From Sabellastarte sp. h YS-2021 (lineage: Eukaryota > Annelida > Polychaeta > Sabellida > Sabellidae), in contig OZ024929.1 in NCBI GenBank assembly GCA_964017235.1, forward strand, positions 162,921,609 to 162,985,608: a stretch of 64,000 nucleotides of DNA. Reading direction: 5' to 3'. A program made the position numbers and the translations under genes. The notes below the pieces were generated by a model. The model was given only the letters and a program-made list of their open reading frames with translations. It did no database searches and had not been told where the DNA came from. This document shows positions 51,701-55,659 of the stretch, one piece after another; position 1 is the first letter of the stretch; every line of letters starts with the position of its first letter.

Positions 51701-54139
51701 GCACTTTACTCAAAGTAGCTACCAGTGCTATTACTCACTTAGCTATGACCTATGCCATACATAATCTCCTGTCCAGCGGGCCATCTAGAGATAATCAACA
51801 TGAGCCAGTAAGTTATACAGCCAATAATAAAGGAGGTATATGGCTTCACAGTTTTATATAGGCATATATATGGAGTAAAAGGTACTATTTTGAGTCATTT
51901 TAGCAGGCCTAAGGTGACCTTGAAAATAATAGCCAAGGTCAACAAACTAGATGCTGGTACTCCATCATGTACTCAACCTCCAACGCCATTTTCAATAGTT
52001 TCCATGCAATATAGTCAACATTAAGTGTGAAAATATCTCCAAAAAGGCCAAAAATGGCCTCAGTGAGGTACTTTGGCGGTATGCGGATGACCTTCAATGA
52101 ATAGCTTCAAGGTCAAATATCTGCATGCTTACAGAAGACATGTATATGTATTATATATACCACCCATAGGATGATCTAAGTTTCTGTATACGAGAACTGG
52201 GCCAAAATATGAAAAAATGGCCAAAAGGTGAAAAAATGGCCAAAATCCGACCTTTAAGAGGCCACCTCTGACCTTGAGATTGAAGGTCAAGGTCACAAAA
52301 CAATAGTGTTTGTGGCATTACCCATATATACCCACATACCAATTTGAAAGGTCTAACTAAAATATTTTTAAGTTATCGCATCCGAAAGGAAATCTTTGCG
52401 GCGACGGCGTGACCCTACTGAATCCGAAGTATCCCTGACTTTCATCCTGGGATATAATAACTTCTAGGAGAAAGAAAATGTATATAAAGATGAAGTATTA
52501 AAACAAGACAATTCAACAGCAAGATGACAGCATTAATCAGTATACTAAAAATTATGAAGCCATAAATTTTATTAACTGAAGAACAGCTGACAATAGAAAT
52601 AGCATCAATTATATAGAAGTACATATAATAATCAGTTGCAGCAATCCTTAGGTCTTTGTCATAAGAGGAACATGTCTCAAATATGGCAGGTGAACACACT
52701 TTGGCAGAGCCAAAGTTAAAGGTCACACCATGATGCATACCTATACCCCCTAACCAATGTCCCTACCAAGTATCAACATTCTACATCTTACGGAATCCAA
52801 GAAATAGCCCGGACAAGATTATAAAACTCATGGTCACTATGACAAGGTCAAAGCTCAAATCAAAATTGCAGCATGATGTGTCACACCTACAACCTTAAAG
52901 CAATGTCCCTACCAAGCATCAACCTCCTACACATAAAGGTTTTAGAGATATTGGCCAGAAAAAATTTTAAAGGTCAAGGTCACTACGGTAAGATGAAAAA
53001 TCAAATCAAGGTAACATCATGACATCGCACACCTACAACTCCTAACCAATGCCCCTATCAAGTATTAACTTCCTACACCTTACAGTTTCTGAGATATAGC
53101 CCGGACAAGATTTTATAGGTCAAGGTCATTACGGCAAGGTCAAAGGTCAAATCAAGGTCAGACCATGAAGTTGCACACCTACACCCCCTAACCAAGGTCC
53201 CTAGCAAGTATCAACTTCCTACACCTCACAGTTACCGAGATATAGCCCGGACAACATTTTATAGGTCAAGGTCACTACGGCAAGGTCAAATCAAGGTTAC
53301 ACCATCACGTTGCACACCTACACCCCCTAACCAATGTCCCTACCAAGTATCAACTTCCTACACCTTACAGTTTCCGAGATATAGCCCGGACAAGATTTTC
53401 AAACTCAAGGTCACTACGGCAAGGTCAAAGGTTAAATCATGGTCAGACCATGACGTTGCACACCTACACATCCTAACCAATGTCCCTAACAAGTATCAAC
53501 TTCCTACACCTTACGGTTTCTGAGATACAGCCCGGACAAACTTTTTCCCGCCGCCCGTCCGCCCATCCGGACACCATGGGTGAAAACAATACCCAGACAG
53601 CCCTTAAGGGCTGTGGGGTAAAAATCTTAAAATAGAATTAAAACAGAAATTGTATCCCTCAGATGTTCTTCTGTAATGTTGTACCATTAAAATTTCGTAA
53701 TTTGTGAGAACATCTGTGCACCTTGCTTAGCTTACTGTGCATACATATTAAACATAGCTATTTAGCTCTCTTTAAACTAAAATTGTGCTTATTTATTTTT
53801 CTCAATTATTGAATGCTCATATTGGTTTCTTTTTTGAAGAATATATATTAAGAATTTGGTCAGACCAATTGTAGGTTATGCATTGTTTATTACTTCATGA
53901 TAACTGAAGCTCAAATAAAAATATATGCAAAATAATAATACCTGTTTAATACCAGAACAACCACCAGCTCTGGTTTGTTGCTCAATATGAAACTGTTGCA
54001 GTATGGACTGGCGAGTAAGAAGCCTAATGGTTTCTTTTAGCTGTTTGTATTCCACGGTCTGTTCTTGCAGGCTTTCCTGTACCGACATCAGCAGCGTAAG
54101 GCACGACAGACTCAAAGTCGTAAGCATTGGGAATCTCAT
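6268..54139 (-). CDS. Seven-exon gene for a 680-residue secreted protein of unrecognised family
   Basis: Coding exons in transcript order are 54139-53942, 47454-47343, 41463-41294, 11439-11305, 10909-10015, 7523-7428 and 6704-6268. They total 2043 bp, 681 codons including the TAG stop. Every intron begins GT and ends AG, and exon phases match at all six joins, so the model is strongly self-consistent. The protein starts with a hydrophobic signal peptide (about residues 1-21), followed by a Gln/Glu/Leu-rich probable coiled coil (about 22-58). It has NxS/T sequons (QNVS, SNGT), paired cysteines around the end of exon 5, and a four-cysteine C-terminal tail. The expected location is secreted or extracellular matrix. 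I do not recognise the family and assign no function. The three longest introns (29.9, 6.5 and 5.9 kb) are filled with mobile DNA. Upstream UTR exons were not found. Confidence 0.85.
7428..7523 (-). CDS. Host gene coding exon 6
   Basis: Completes residue 504, encodes 505-535 and gives one base to 536. The acceptor is 'tttcaattacag' and the donor is 'attccag|gtattg'. The product joins in frame to both neighbours (GYYVLDRNNIPRAVMASG, then TILFTIPG across the junction). Confidence 0.85.
7800..8460 (-). pseudogene. LINE (L2/CR1-type) reverse-transcriptase C-terminal fragment
   Basis: On the minus strand, 8392-7949 is open for about 147 codons and carries the usual C-terminal block of L2/CR1-clade non-LTR retrotransposons: LQSIQNTLARIV, HVTPILQKLHWLPV, IWNDLPQDVRSA and SFRKKLKTYLF. 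Just upstream in another frame is SLDYCNSLFRGL, so a frameshift is present. Endonuclease and catalytic RT motifs are absent: this is a 5'-truncated copy. The 3' end shows a short (TTAGA)n-type tail near 7798-7818. It lies in intron 5. Confidence 0.85.
8640..9480. repeat. ~300-bp tandem repeat in intron 5
   Basis: Two to three diverged units. 'tcatggtctaaattgggtca' at about 8830 matches 'tcatggtcaaactgggatca' at about 9129. 'gatatggcttcctgctacat' near 8945 matches 'gatttggctttttacaccc' near 9250. 'gggaatgt' followed by 'gggaggtaa' or 'ggaaggcaa' recurs at about 9053 and 9360. Spacing is about 300 bp. No coding potential. Confidence 0.6.
9568..9813. repeat. 123-bp direct tandem duplication
   Basis: 'actttatctgctgtggga' begins at 9568 and again at 9691. 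Both units continue with 'cttcatttttgca' and 'agcaaaattctttttctagt', then 'ttgccagg' and 'cattgca'. Two near-identical units, so a recent local duplication. Confidence 0.85.
10015..10909 (-). CDS. Host gene coding exon 5 (main body)
   Basis: Residues 206-503 plus one base; an 895-bp exon open throughout. The acceptor is 'catactttttcag' and the donor is 'actaatg|gtaatc'. It is rich in Tyr, Phe, Asn and Gly, with DPSTESRTHNYFLDE, SNGTPIFAQWNYR and HNWNPYNLEYKG. Three cysteines lie in the second half (SDPCLF, IRCATAKGKFTCDS). Its length, openness and splice agreement make it the strongest evidence for the gene. Confidence 0.9.
11305..11439 (-). CDS. Host gene coding exon 4
   Basis: Residues 161-205, 135 bp, phase 0 at both ends. 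The acceptor is 'tttttggtcag' and the donor is 'gcagag|gtcatg' (GT, but a weaker consensus than the others). It encodes IAEMKEWFIAFRDQNVSVRD, including an N-glycosylation sequon, and ends in an acidic EGEDAE. Confidence 0.82.
12024..12110 (-). repeat. Internal complementary region of D2
   Basis: Two outward-complementary arms meet at 'ttttcaattttattgc'. The left arm pairs with the element's left edge and the right arm with its right edge. The flanking copies of 'catggtaagc' and 'gcttaccatg' make the region itself a long imperfect hairpin. In DIRS elements this region templates circle formation during replication (family knowledge). The same core occurs in D1 at about 23260-23277. Confidence 0.75.
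12543..13660 (-). pseudogene. D2 RNase H and tyrosine-recombinase remnant
   Basis: Reading leftward on the minus strand: an RNase H segment near 13640-13400 with 'GWDVYLEQV', 'SGKMCALLWKIM', and 'VLVATENSTVVAYIDKQGG' (the active-site 'TDN' appears as TEN); then 'DLFATHLN', 'GMPWFWDLVQLSTEIP', and at 12887-12543 the recombinase C-terminus 'KAHDISAFLASKAF', 'IMQACHWKTY', 'FYLKDLSWLDNDNNMYLG'. Family order for DIRS1-like elements is gag-RT-RNase H-YR, which fits. The reading frame is broken several times and the N-terminal half of the recombinase is missing between about 12900 and 13000, so it is inactive. Confidence 0.8.
13885..14308. repeat. Pearl-like satellite, left part
   Basis: Tandem units of about 130-155 bp with 'aacacttttagagataaaag', 'catttactcattttagtagct' elements, and 'gatcacccaaaagtaggtga'. 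The array is cut at about 14308 by the YR retroelement and resumes at about 19725 with the expected phase ('gtaatacttttagagataaa'). It sits inside D2. Confidence 0.75.
15023..16593 (+). pseudogene. N1 gag region with N-terminal zinc knuckle
   Basis: The first frame (15023-15628, 201 codons) starts MPNKKFCKKCGDKHDKPPTG, an N-terminal C-x2-C-x3-H-x8-C knuckle, then a short coiled coil (LKQLHGVNNRLDTVEQDM) and a conserved 'LGGHSRQRVTYW'. The frame then ends. A second frame (15568-16593, 341 codons) overlaps it and continues with Ser/Asn-rich sequence and a possible second zinc-binding pair (RDCHNCKIFD). Compared with the related gag at 57999-58833, the block after 'RQRV' (QLSLTQWIQGF...) is missing, so this copy is rearranged. 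Structural protein role is inferred from position and knuckle. Confidence 0.7.
16672..18189 (+). CDS. N1 reverse transcriptase-RNase H
   Basis: Open for 505 codons. RT motifs: PFMTRDKPGSEHRRVITDLS, YKIDISRAFRHI (first catalytic Asp), VPFGSRHGSQIFQ, and the catalytic VIDYVDDYIGFG box. RNase H motifs follow: HLDACLGGVW, IAHLEMVNIL, LIHCDNQAVV and GKHNRTADLLSRW, giving all four acidic positions. It would copy the element's RNA and degrade the template. The open frame begins just after an in-frame TAG at 16657; the conserved 'LNLQVW' precedes the nominal start, and the upstream 'AHKIVAAYGKPNYLGARI' lies in another frame, so a frameshift separates it from gag. It is the best preserved mobile-element frame in the window. 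Confidence 0.9.
   Translation: MWYQELRDCWDQQLLDFLTFGFPLDFNRNAPLHWEGENHKSALEHPNDIEAYLKEAQFKAIVGPFKQPPCKNGHISPFMTRDKPGSEHRRVITDLSWPIGCSVNAGIDKDSYLGTDFALVLPTVDNIIDQLKSLGKGAHLYKIDISRAFRHIKVDPLDYDLLGLHWRDVYIDTCVPFGSRHGSQIFQRVSDAMRRHGHKVIDYVDDYIGFGVPSDAKASFDFLFDLLQRLGLTVSQKKLVPPATSVICLGVEINTVAGSISIPAEKLCQISNTVKDWKNKKTCSKRQLQSLLGHLLYIDKCVRPARYFLNRMLQTLRSNYDNASIQLDADFHRDLRWLEKFLPMYNGASLYDHKICHHQVHLDACLGGVWQNYVYHLPISYGYKGLNIAHLEMVNILVARKVFCRHWAGKQVLIHCDNQAVVCVLQLGRAKDPFLGACARNIWLWAATHDIELSYVHVMGKHNRTADLLSRWSNSVNDINELQMLLPGACWVPVTLEATDIDAEI
18207..19188 (+). pseudogene. N1 tyrosine recombinase, broken
   Basis: 18216-18672 encodes a helical core-binding domain (TARLQGAFRPATAKAYTSMF ... LNTNQVSVNMISNYLVAIK). 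The catalytic domain continues in other frames after 18672. The block with the first catalytic Arg ('LRLSNLAPYS' type) is destroyed at 'ttggggttctaacc' (about 18663-18676), and a TAG breaks the frame at about 18868. The last segment (18901-19188) keeps HAFQRSGASLAF (H-x-x-R), GTWTLDCVWRYI with the nucleophile Tyr. A 'gctttgttttag' acceptor-like site precedes 18220. Expected role: integration of circular DNA. This copy should be inactive. Confidence 0.82.
19725..21370. repeat. Pearl-like satellite, right part
   Basis: About nine or ten units of about 150-180 bp. Each carries 'agtagctattactcagcta' and, further on, 'acaaagtagctgaacaacat'. Two unit subtypes alternate: one with 'cagtaagaatttcaaagtag' and one with 'tatttgacatttacttctgt'. 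It is the continuation of 13885-14308 across element N1. Confidence 0.75.
21371..21818. other. AT-rich spacer between satellite and piggyBac frame
   Basis: No gene or recognised repeat unit. It presumably includes the left terminal repeat of the piggyBac element, but I could not identify a TTAA-flanked inverted repeat by eye. Confidence 0.3.
21819..22947 (+). pseudogene. piggyBac transposase, 5' part (interrupted)
   Basis: The N-terminal portion has a basic stretch (KRRKNTVGQKKKRQ), then an acidic linker (VPDEIQDVIEQENQSDVEAQ) in the same frame after a TAA. Next come the family block 'GFSPLDFLSFFF' and 'LSIDESIIKLK', holding the first catalytic Asp. A one-base deletion near 22505 shifts to the frame 22516-22986 (MKQYLPSKPVRWRIKQFALC, GYALKFITYGGQGS). 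The second catalytic Asp is replaced: the expected D-N-Y/F-Y/F is MNNYYSS at about 22716-22733. The sequence stops at about 22947, where DIRS element D1 is inserted, and resumes far downstream at about 38938. It belongs to the PGBD4-like cut-and-paste family and is inactive. Confidence 0.85.
22989..23156. repeat. D1 left inverted terminal repeat
   Basis: 168 bp beginning 'acttaccatttcctgaccat' and ending 'cattatttttgttg'. It is identical in reverse complement to 28340-28507. It contains the palindromic 'ggtcatgtgacc' and 'ccaacgttgagaaacgtttt'. Confidence 0.95.
23209..23310. repeat. D1 internal complementary region
   Basis: 23209-23268 is the reverse complement of 22948-23007, and 23269-23310 that of 28483-28524. 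The joined sequence therefore equals the reverse complement of a circle junction between the two element ends, as expected for DIRS replication. It lies at the 3' side (left) of the minus-strand element, the normal position. Confidence 0.92.
23750..26008 (-). pseudogene. D1 RNase H and tyrosine-recombinase remnants
   Basis: On the minus strand from right to left: 26008-25706 has 'LLLLLDAFFKGWDAQLWHQT' and 'ASGLLYHEGSRLHI' (RNase H start); 25195-24926 has 'LNLKLPVYVFPFLDCGAWGT'; 24900-24700 has a 'SWLWDLVNLCTSEASWW'-type block; 24577-24326 has 'LFGLTRQPFEPLGKISWRLL' and 'TFKTVFLLTLALGKGRR', typical of the DIRS recombinase core-binding to catalytic transition. Blocks are in order but in different frames with many stops. 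The catalytic RT box was not found between 26008 and 28340. Confidence 0.72.
26009..28339 (-). other. 5' half of D1 without a readable gene
   Basis: This should hold gag and RT by position. Only short broken frames are visible on the minus strand, such as one starting MSSQDEFKTKGQRKRLL near 28240. I could not identify conserved gag or RT blocks. A poly(T) tract lies at about 26273-26290. Confidence 0.4.
28340..28507. repeat. D1 right inverted terminal repeat
   Basis: Exact reverse complement of 22989-23156. The outer edge continues to 'cgcaataaaa' at 28524. Confidence 0.95.
28541..29300. repeat. ~146-bp tandem array with AGGTCA half-sites (array 1)
   Basis: It starts with a head 'caagcaatcagtgaccgaat' that forms a gtgaccga/tcggtcac hairpin and resembles the heads at 4386 and 62680. 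Four to five units of about 139-146 bp follow, each with 'caaggtcaaaggtcaaatca', 'aagtatcaacttcctacacc' and 'tttctgagatatagc'. Starts of 'aaggtcaaagg'-type blocks lie near 28740, 28886, 29032 and 29171. The family recurs at 42215, 46190, 49722 and 52690. Confidence 0.8.
29762..30203. mobile_element. MITE with ~37-bp TIRs and TA duplication
   Basis: The ends 'cccagatagcat' (29762) and 'atgctatctggg' (30203) continue as imperfect inverted repeats through 'gaccgacgttggct' and 'agccaacgtcggacc'. The flanks are TA at 29760-29761 and 30204-30205. Uninterrupted paralogous sites exist in the same array ('gagcaaatatgcgcggtcac' near 31011), so the target was TA. The interior repeats 'ccaacgttggc' palindromes. 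No transposase. Tc1/mariner-type by TA target (inference). Confidence 0.85.
30303..30838. mobile_element. MITE with TIRs and internal triplicated ~130-bp unit
   Basis: Inverted ends 'cgtgcaactcgctg' and 'cagcgagttgcacg' are flanked by TA (30301-30302 and 30839-30840). Inside, a ~130-bp unit ('ccattttataaaatattgtt', 'gacctcatatcttctcatga', 'atattaatgacttgggtgct') is repeated about two and a half to three times between 30408 and 30750. The motif 'actcgctgaca' is also iterated near the ends. No coding sequence. Confidence 0.82.
36595..36717. mobile_element. Small MITE-like inverted-repeat element
   Basis: The ends are 'ggggctgtagtcacaaaagg' and the complement-matching 'ccttttgtgaatatagcccc', with internal 'gatcaagct' and 'agcttgatc'. 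It is inserted in the macrosatellite together with the adjoining 36718-37131 block. A partial copy starts at about 38457. A larger relative with similar ends lies at 41667-41970. Confidence 0.7.
36718..37131. repeat. Repeated ~415-bp block ending in a strong hairpin, copy 1
   Basis: Nearly identical to 38523-38937. It ends with 'ctagggttggcc', a six-base loop and 'ggccaaccctag', a perfect 12-bp stem. Both copies end at the same base before AT-rich flank, so the hairpin marks a real element end (Helitron-like 3' ends have such a hairpin; assignment is inference). Confidence 0.7.
38457..38937. repeat. Repeated block with terminal hairpin, copy 2
   Basis: Partial MITE plus the same ~415-bp block as 36718-37131, ending in the same hairpin at about 38900-38935. 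The piggyBac reading frame resumes directly after it (38938), so this is the right border of the ~10-kb insertion in piggyBac. Confidence 0.72.
38938..39483 (+). pseudogene. piggyBac transposase, 3' part
   Basis: Continues the transposase cut at 22947. It has a basic 'IKRIRARGQG' stretch, 'VEKPVIAEVYNKHIAGVDIM' with the third catalytic Asp, then 'SSKWYFTIYVLVNGYIIYTK' and 'FREKFIGGLLENYNRPETRR'. A frameshift near 39300 leads into the C-terminal cysteine-rich zinc domain (NYKCAQCELPMCYYKCHELYH). Order and spacing fit PGBD4-like piggyBac proteins. With the upstream part it makes one transposase separated by 16 kb of later insertions. Confidence 0.87.
39545..40345 (-). pseudogene. D2 gag remnant
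   Basis: On the minus strand, 40340-40068 and 40052-39807 are open and contain 'SSTTVWGLNNVAGQQELRPR', 'LSPQLKDVFDKFEQDFQAAT' and 'SPSLSGAPMGEV'. Further left, 'ELELQAR' and 'NLCTLNFWLPLTRSFL' continue in a neighbouring frame to about 39545. These blocks resemble gag of DIRS1-like elements as I remember them. It lies at the 5' side of D2, immediately next to the piggyBac 3' end, which gives the inner border of the nested insertion. Confidence 0.62.
40346..41240. repeat. D2 5' region with ~205-bp duplication
   Basis: 'ggcatagatcctgtata' plus 'caagctacatgcac'-type sequence occurs at about 40930-40965 and 41130-41170, with 'gtgtagcagata' and 'atgtagcagata' upstream of each. 'gctgtctagatgatg' and 'gctgtctagataagacg' also recur. 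No coding frame. By position this should include the right inverted repeat of D2, but only the outermost 32 bp match. Confidence 0.55.
41294..41463 (-). CDS. Host gene coding exon 3
   Basis: Completes residue 104 and encodes 105-160. The acceptor is 'ttcaaattcccag' and the donor is 'gaccag|gtgagg'. It encodes GHGEIVVVLNGVEFRTRHND followed by a Ser/Glu/Pro-rich acidic stretch. The donor is only about 20 bp from the right end of the DIRS-type shell that fills intron 3. Confidence 0.85.
41667..41970. mobile_element. MITE-like element in intron 2
   Basis: The ends 'ggggccctacccataaaagg' and 'ccttctttgtgaatacaac' are followed by 'gatcaagctcaac' and preceded by 'gctcagcttgatcc', forming imperfect inverted repeats related to the 36595-36717 element. 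The interior carries repeated 'gagctgattttacgc' and 'aagccaaac' fragments. No coding. Confidence 0.6.
42145..42230 (+). mobile_element. SINE family 1 head fragment
   Basis: Matches the tRNA-related head: 'ggtgacctagtcattaaca', 'tttggcatcca' and 'ggctgtcacctctgtgtgg', then 'catgactcccacaaatggca'. The body is missing and the AGGTCA array follows. Confidence 0.65.
42215..42990. repeat. ~146-bp AGGTCA array 2 with (CA)n tract
   Basis: About five units of the family described at 28541-29300. One unit carries a (CA)n microsatellite at about 42679-42711. The array ends with 'aaactttttcccaccgccca' and 'ccatgggtgaaaacaatacc', an end domain shared with arrays ending at about 50360 and 53620. Confidence 0.8.
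43411..45671. mobile_element. Large composite repeat, copy A
   Basis: Head 'ctagagattgcgtcttgacg' with a gcgtc/gacgc hairpin and 'gtgtatccccagacggga'. In order follow: ~135-bp units ('cctctacgaccaataataag', 'gagatataggccattat'); a shared 'ttgccatagcaaccaacca' linker; two pearl-like units; a stretch with 'ggccattttgtttcc'; ~120-bp units ('cctaatcagctctagatcct', 'ttgccatggcaacag'); and a tail ending 'agtatccccgacttttgtcc'. Copy B at 48664-52455 has the same order. Non-coding; possibly Helitron-related. Confidence 0.72.
45672..46189. other. AT-rich segment, partly shared with 52456-52690
   Basis: The right part (from about 45965, 'caggagaaagaactcttaaa') matches sequence after copy B ('aggagaaagaaaatg', 'agatgacagcattaa', 'agttgcagcaatcc'), so homology between the two copies extends beyond the composite element. 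No gene. Confidence 0.55.
46190..46715. repeat. AGGTCA array 3 (diverged)
   Basis: Three to four diverged units of the ~146-bp family with 'cacaccatgacattgcaccc', 'accaacttcctacacctta' and 'aaggtcaaatcaaggtcaca'. Follows the same AT-rich leader as array 5 at 52690. Confidence 0.7.
46716..47342. other. Intron 2 sequence upstream of exon 2 donor, nothing recognised
   Basis: Unique AT-rich intronic sequence. Short open stretches without conserved motifs. No repeats seen. Confidence 0.35.
47343..47454 (-). CDS. Host gene coding exon 2
   Basis: Residues 67-103 plus one base. The acceptor is 'tttatttgtag' and the donor is 'actgtgg|gtgagt'. It encodes a block with GFSGRNVLGVEAIHNHPNF, His- and Asn-rich near its end. 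Phase 0 in, phase 1 out. It lies between the two copies of the composite repeat (43411-45671 and 48664-52455) and is not itself duplicated. Confidence 0.85.
47455..48663. other. Intron 1 sequence with a pearl-like fragment
   Basis: Mostly unique AT-rich sequence. About 48240-48400 carries decayed pearl-like text ('aaagtagccatgtaacccat', 'cactgtgtcatatgttat'). No gene. Confidence 0.4.
48664..52455. mobile_element. Large composite repeat, copy B (with nested AGGTCA array)
   Basis: Head 'ctagatattgcatctcgacg' and tail 'agtatccctgactttcatcc' correspond to copy A, with the same internal order: ~135-bp units, 'ttgccatagcaacc' linker, pearl-like units, ~120-bp units, 'agcaggcctaaggtgacctt' block. 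It is longer because 49722-50370 contains an AGGTCA array (array 4) and because of extra ~135-bp units and a duplicated 'gtgaaaaaatggccaaaa'. Same orientation as copy A, about 5.25 kb apart, with exon 2 between them. Confidence 0.72.
49722..50370. repeat. AGGTCA array 4, nested in composite copy B
   Basis: Four to five ~146-bp units with 'gcaaggtcaaaggtcaaatc' and 'accaatgtccctaccaagta'. It ends with the shared end domain 'cgcccgccaaactgcccatc', 'accatgggtgaaaacaatac' and 'acagcatttaagggctgtgg'. The composite's ~135-bp unit text resumes after it ('accttgaaggaggggtccaa'). Confidence 0.78.
52690..53625. repeat. AGGTCA array 5 with terminal palindrome
   Basis: About six units of ~139-158 bp. 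The last three are very similar to one another ('ccctaaccaatgtccctacc', 'gatatagcccggacaagatt'). The end domain has 'gccgcccgtccgcccatccg' and 'accatgggtgaaaacaatac', then the palindrome 'cagcccttaagggctg' at about 53597-53612 followed by 'tggggtaaaaa'. This is the best preserved end of the family. Confidence 0.85.
53942..54139 (-). CDS. Host gene coding exon 1 (signal peptide)
   Basis: Encodes residues 1-66. The initiator ATG sits directly after a consensus acceptor ('tcatatccag'), so at least one 5' UTR exon must lie further right. The start MRFPMLTTLSLSCLTLLMSV is a typical signal peptide, which supports this ATG. The rest is Gln/Leu-rich and likely coiled coil (QTVEYKQLKETIRLL), ending in GGCSGIKQ. 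The donor is 'cag|gtatta' and the exon ends in phase 0. Confidence 0.85.
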
Positions 54140-54427
54140 CTGGATATGAATTAAAATATATATATGCATATGCTGGCTTTCCTTTTCTCATATTAGTTAT
54201 GAATTGGGATTGCTCTGTCATGACACTGAATTATGGGGGCTTTCTTACATAACCAGACAAATTTATCCATTCTTTGAAGTTATGTAGAGCTGAAAAGAGC
54301 ACACAAAATCGAGTGTTCAAAACTGATGTTTTTAAGTGTGACCTTCAGTGAGGCTTACAATTCTAGGGATCACTAATTTCTGGGGTTTTATTTTTCGTTG
54401 AAACCAGATTTTCATAAGTTGTGGCAG

Positions 54428-54535
54428 AGCGCTATGAGTAACCATCTCATCACTGAAGTTAAGCAGTAATGGGCTACATTAGTACGTGGATGGGTGACAA
54501 TCTGAGTTCTAGGGCAGGTGTGGTGGTGGAGAGGG
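54428..54535 (+). pseudogene. 5S rRNA-like fragment
   Basis: 'catcactgaagttaagcag', 'ggctacattagtacgtggat' and 'gggtgacaatctgagttcta' follow the order of the eukaryotic 5S rRNA internal control region (ATCACCGAAGTTAAGC ... TTAGTACTTGGATGGGTGAC). Many substitutions, so not a functional 5S gene. It could be a 5S pseudogene or the head of a 5S-derived SINE (SINE3 type). It lies about 290 bp upstream of host exon 1. Confidence 0.8.
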
Positions 54536-55655
54536 TGTGTGTGTTGCAACTACAGAATATCAATGTTACAAGAATCGGTGCCAAATTTTAACAAATACCC
54601 TGCTATATTATATCTCTCTAGTGTAGAAATTCCTGAAAACAGGAAATCTATGCTCTTCATTAGTATTCTACACTGTGTTTTCTGCCAAGCTAAAGCATGT
54701 TTTAGCGGGGAGCAGAAACAAAAAGAGCCTGCAAAGTTAATAAAGCAAGATATTTACCAATCCCTTATTGAGTTTTCCATAACTGGTGTGGGAGGCTGGG
54801 GGAGGGGGAATTGTAAAAATCATGAAAAGTAATTCCACCACAATTCAATGTAGTTCAACCTGTTGATATAGTTTTTGATAGAGAAAATGTCAATTTATAT
54901 ATAGACGACATAGCAGTGATGAAGTTTGACCTTTGAAACAGTTTACTACTGTTGTGACCTCCACAATGTAACTGAAACCCACTGCATTAATATGCAACTT
55001 GTGCTAAAAATGGGACAATTACATTGGATTTTATGGTCTTAATTTTATAGATTACTGGTTGTGTATTCACTTTTGTTGTCATGTTGGAAACTACTGTTGT
55101 TATCCTTTTGTCAACATAAATAATACAACCATGATGTGTATGGTTATCAAGGTCATTAATAATTTCAGCTTTAATGAAACCATAAGGACATGAAAGTATA
55201 TGTCACAATGTTCAAAAGTAAATATCAAAATGTTAAACACAAATAACAGACAAAATAACTCCACCATGGCGCCACTATTCTTTTGTGATCAAATAAACAA
55301 GACCAGCTTGCAATCAGTCGGATAGATTTTTATGATTCATCAAATGCCATTTTCCATATTAAAATGTCAGTGTTTTATCTTAACAACTTAATGTTTTGCC
55401 TTAACAAGGTGGAAGTTTTAATGGTCATGGTTATGATCATTTAACATCATGACCAGAAATTGCCAATACTCAGCAGTTTCTAAAATGTTAGTATAGATTA
55501 CAGGGATTGGCTTAGAACTGATATTATAATATGTATGGCAAGAAGGATGATTAAAGTTCTGTGCCCTGTGCAATATAGGGGCCATTTTAGAATGGAAATG
55601 TCTGAAAGCTCTGTAACTGCAATATCTTTATCAGGATACCTCACAGAACACCATG
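54536..55655. other. No feature recognised
   Basis: AT-rich sequence upstream of the host gene's first coding exon. It may contain the missing 5' UTR exon and promoter, but nothing can be assigned. One short open frame at 54518-54832 has no conserved motif. Confidence 0.35.
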
Positions 55656-55659
55656 AGGG

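Noticed and set aside
54518-54832. 104-codon frame near the 5S-like sequence
   Set aside because: No motif, no splice support and low-complexity Gly/Trp end; not called a gene.
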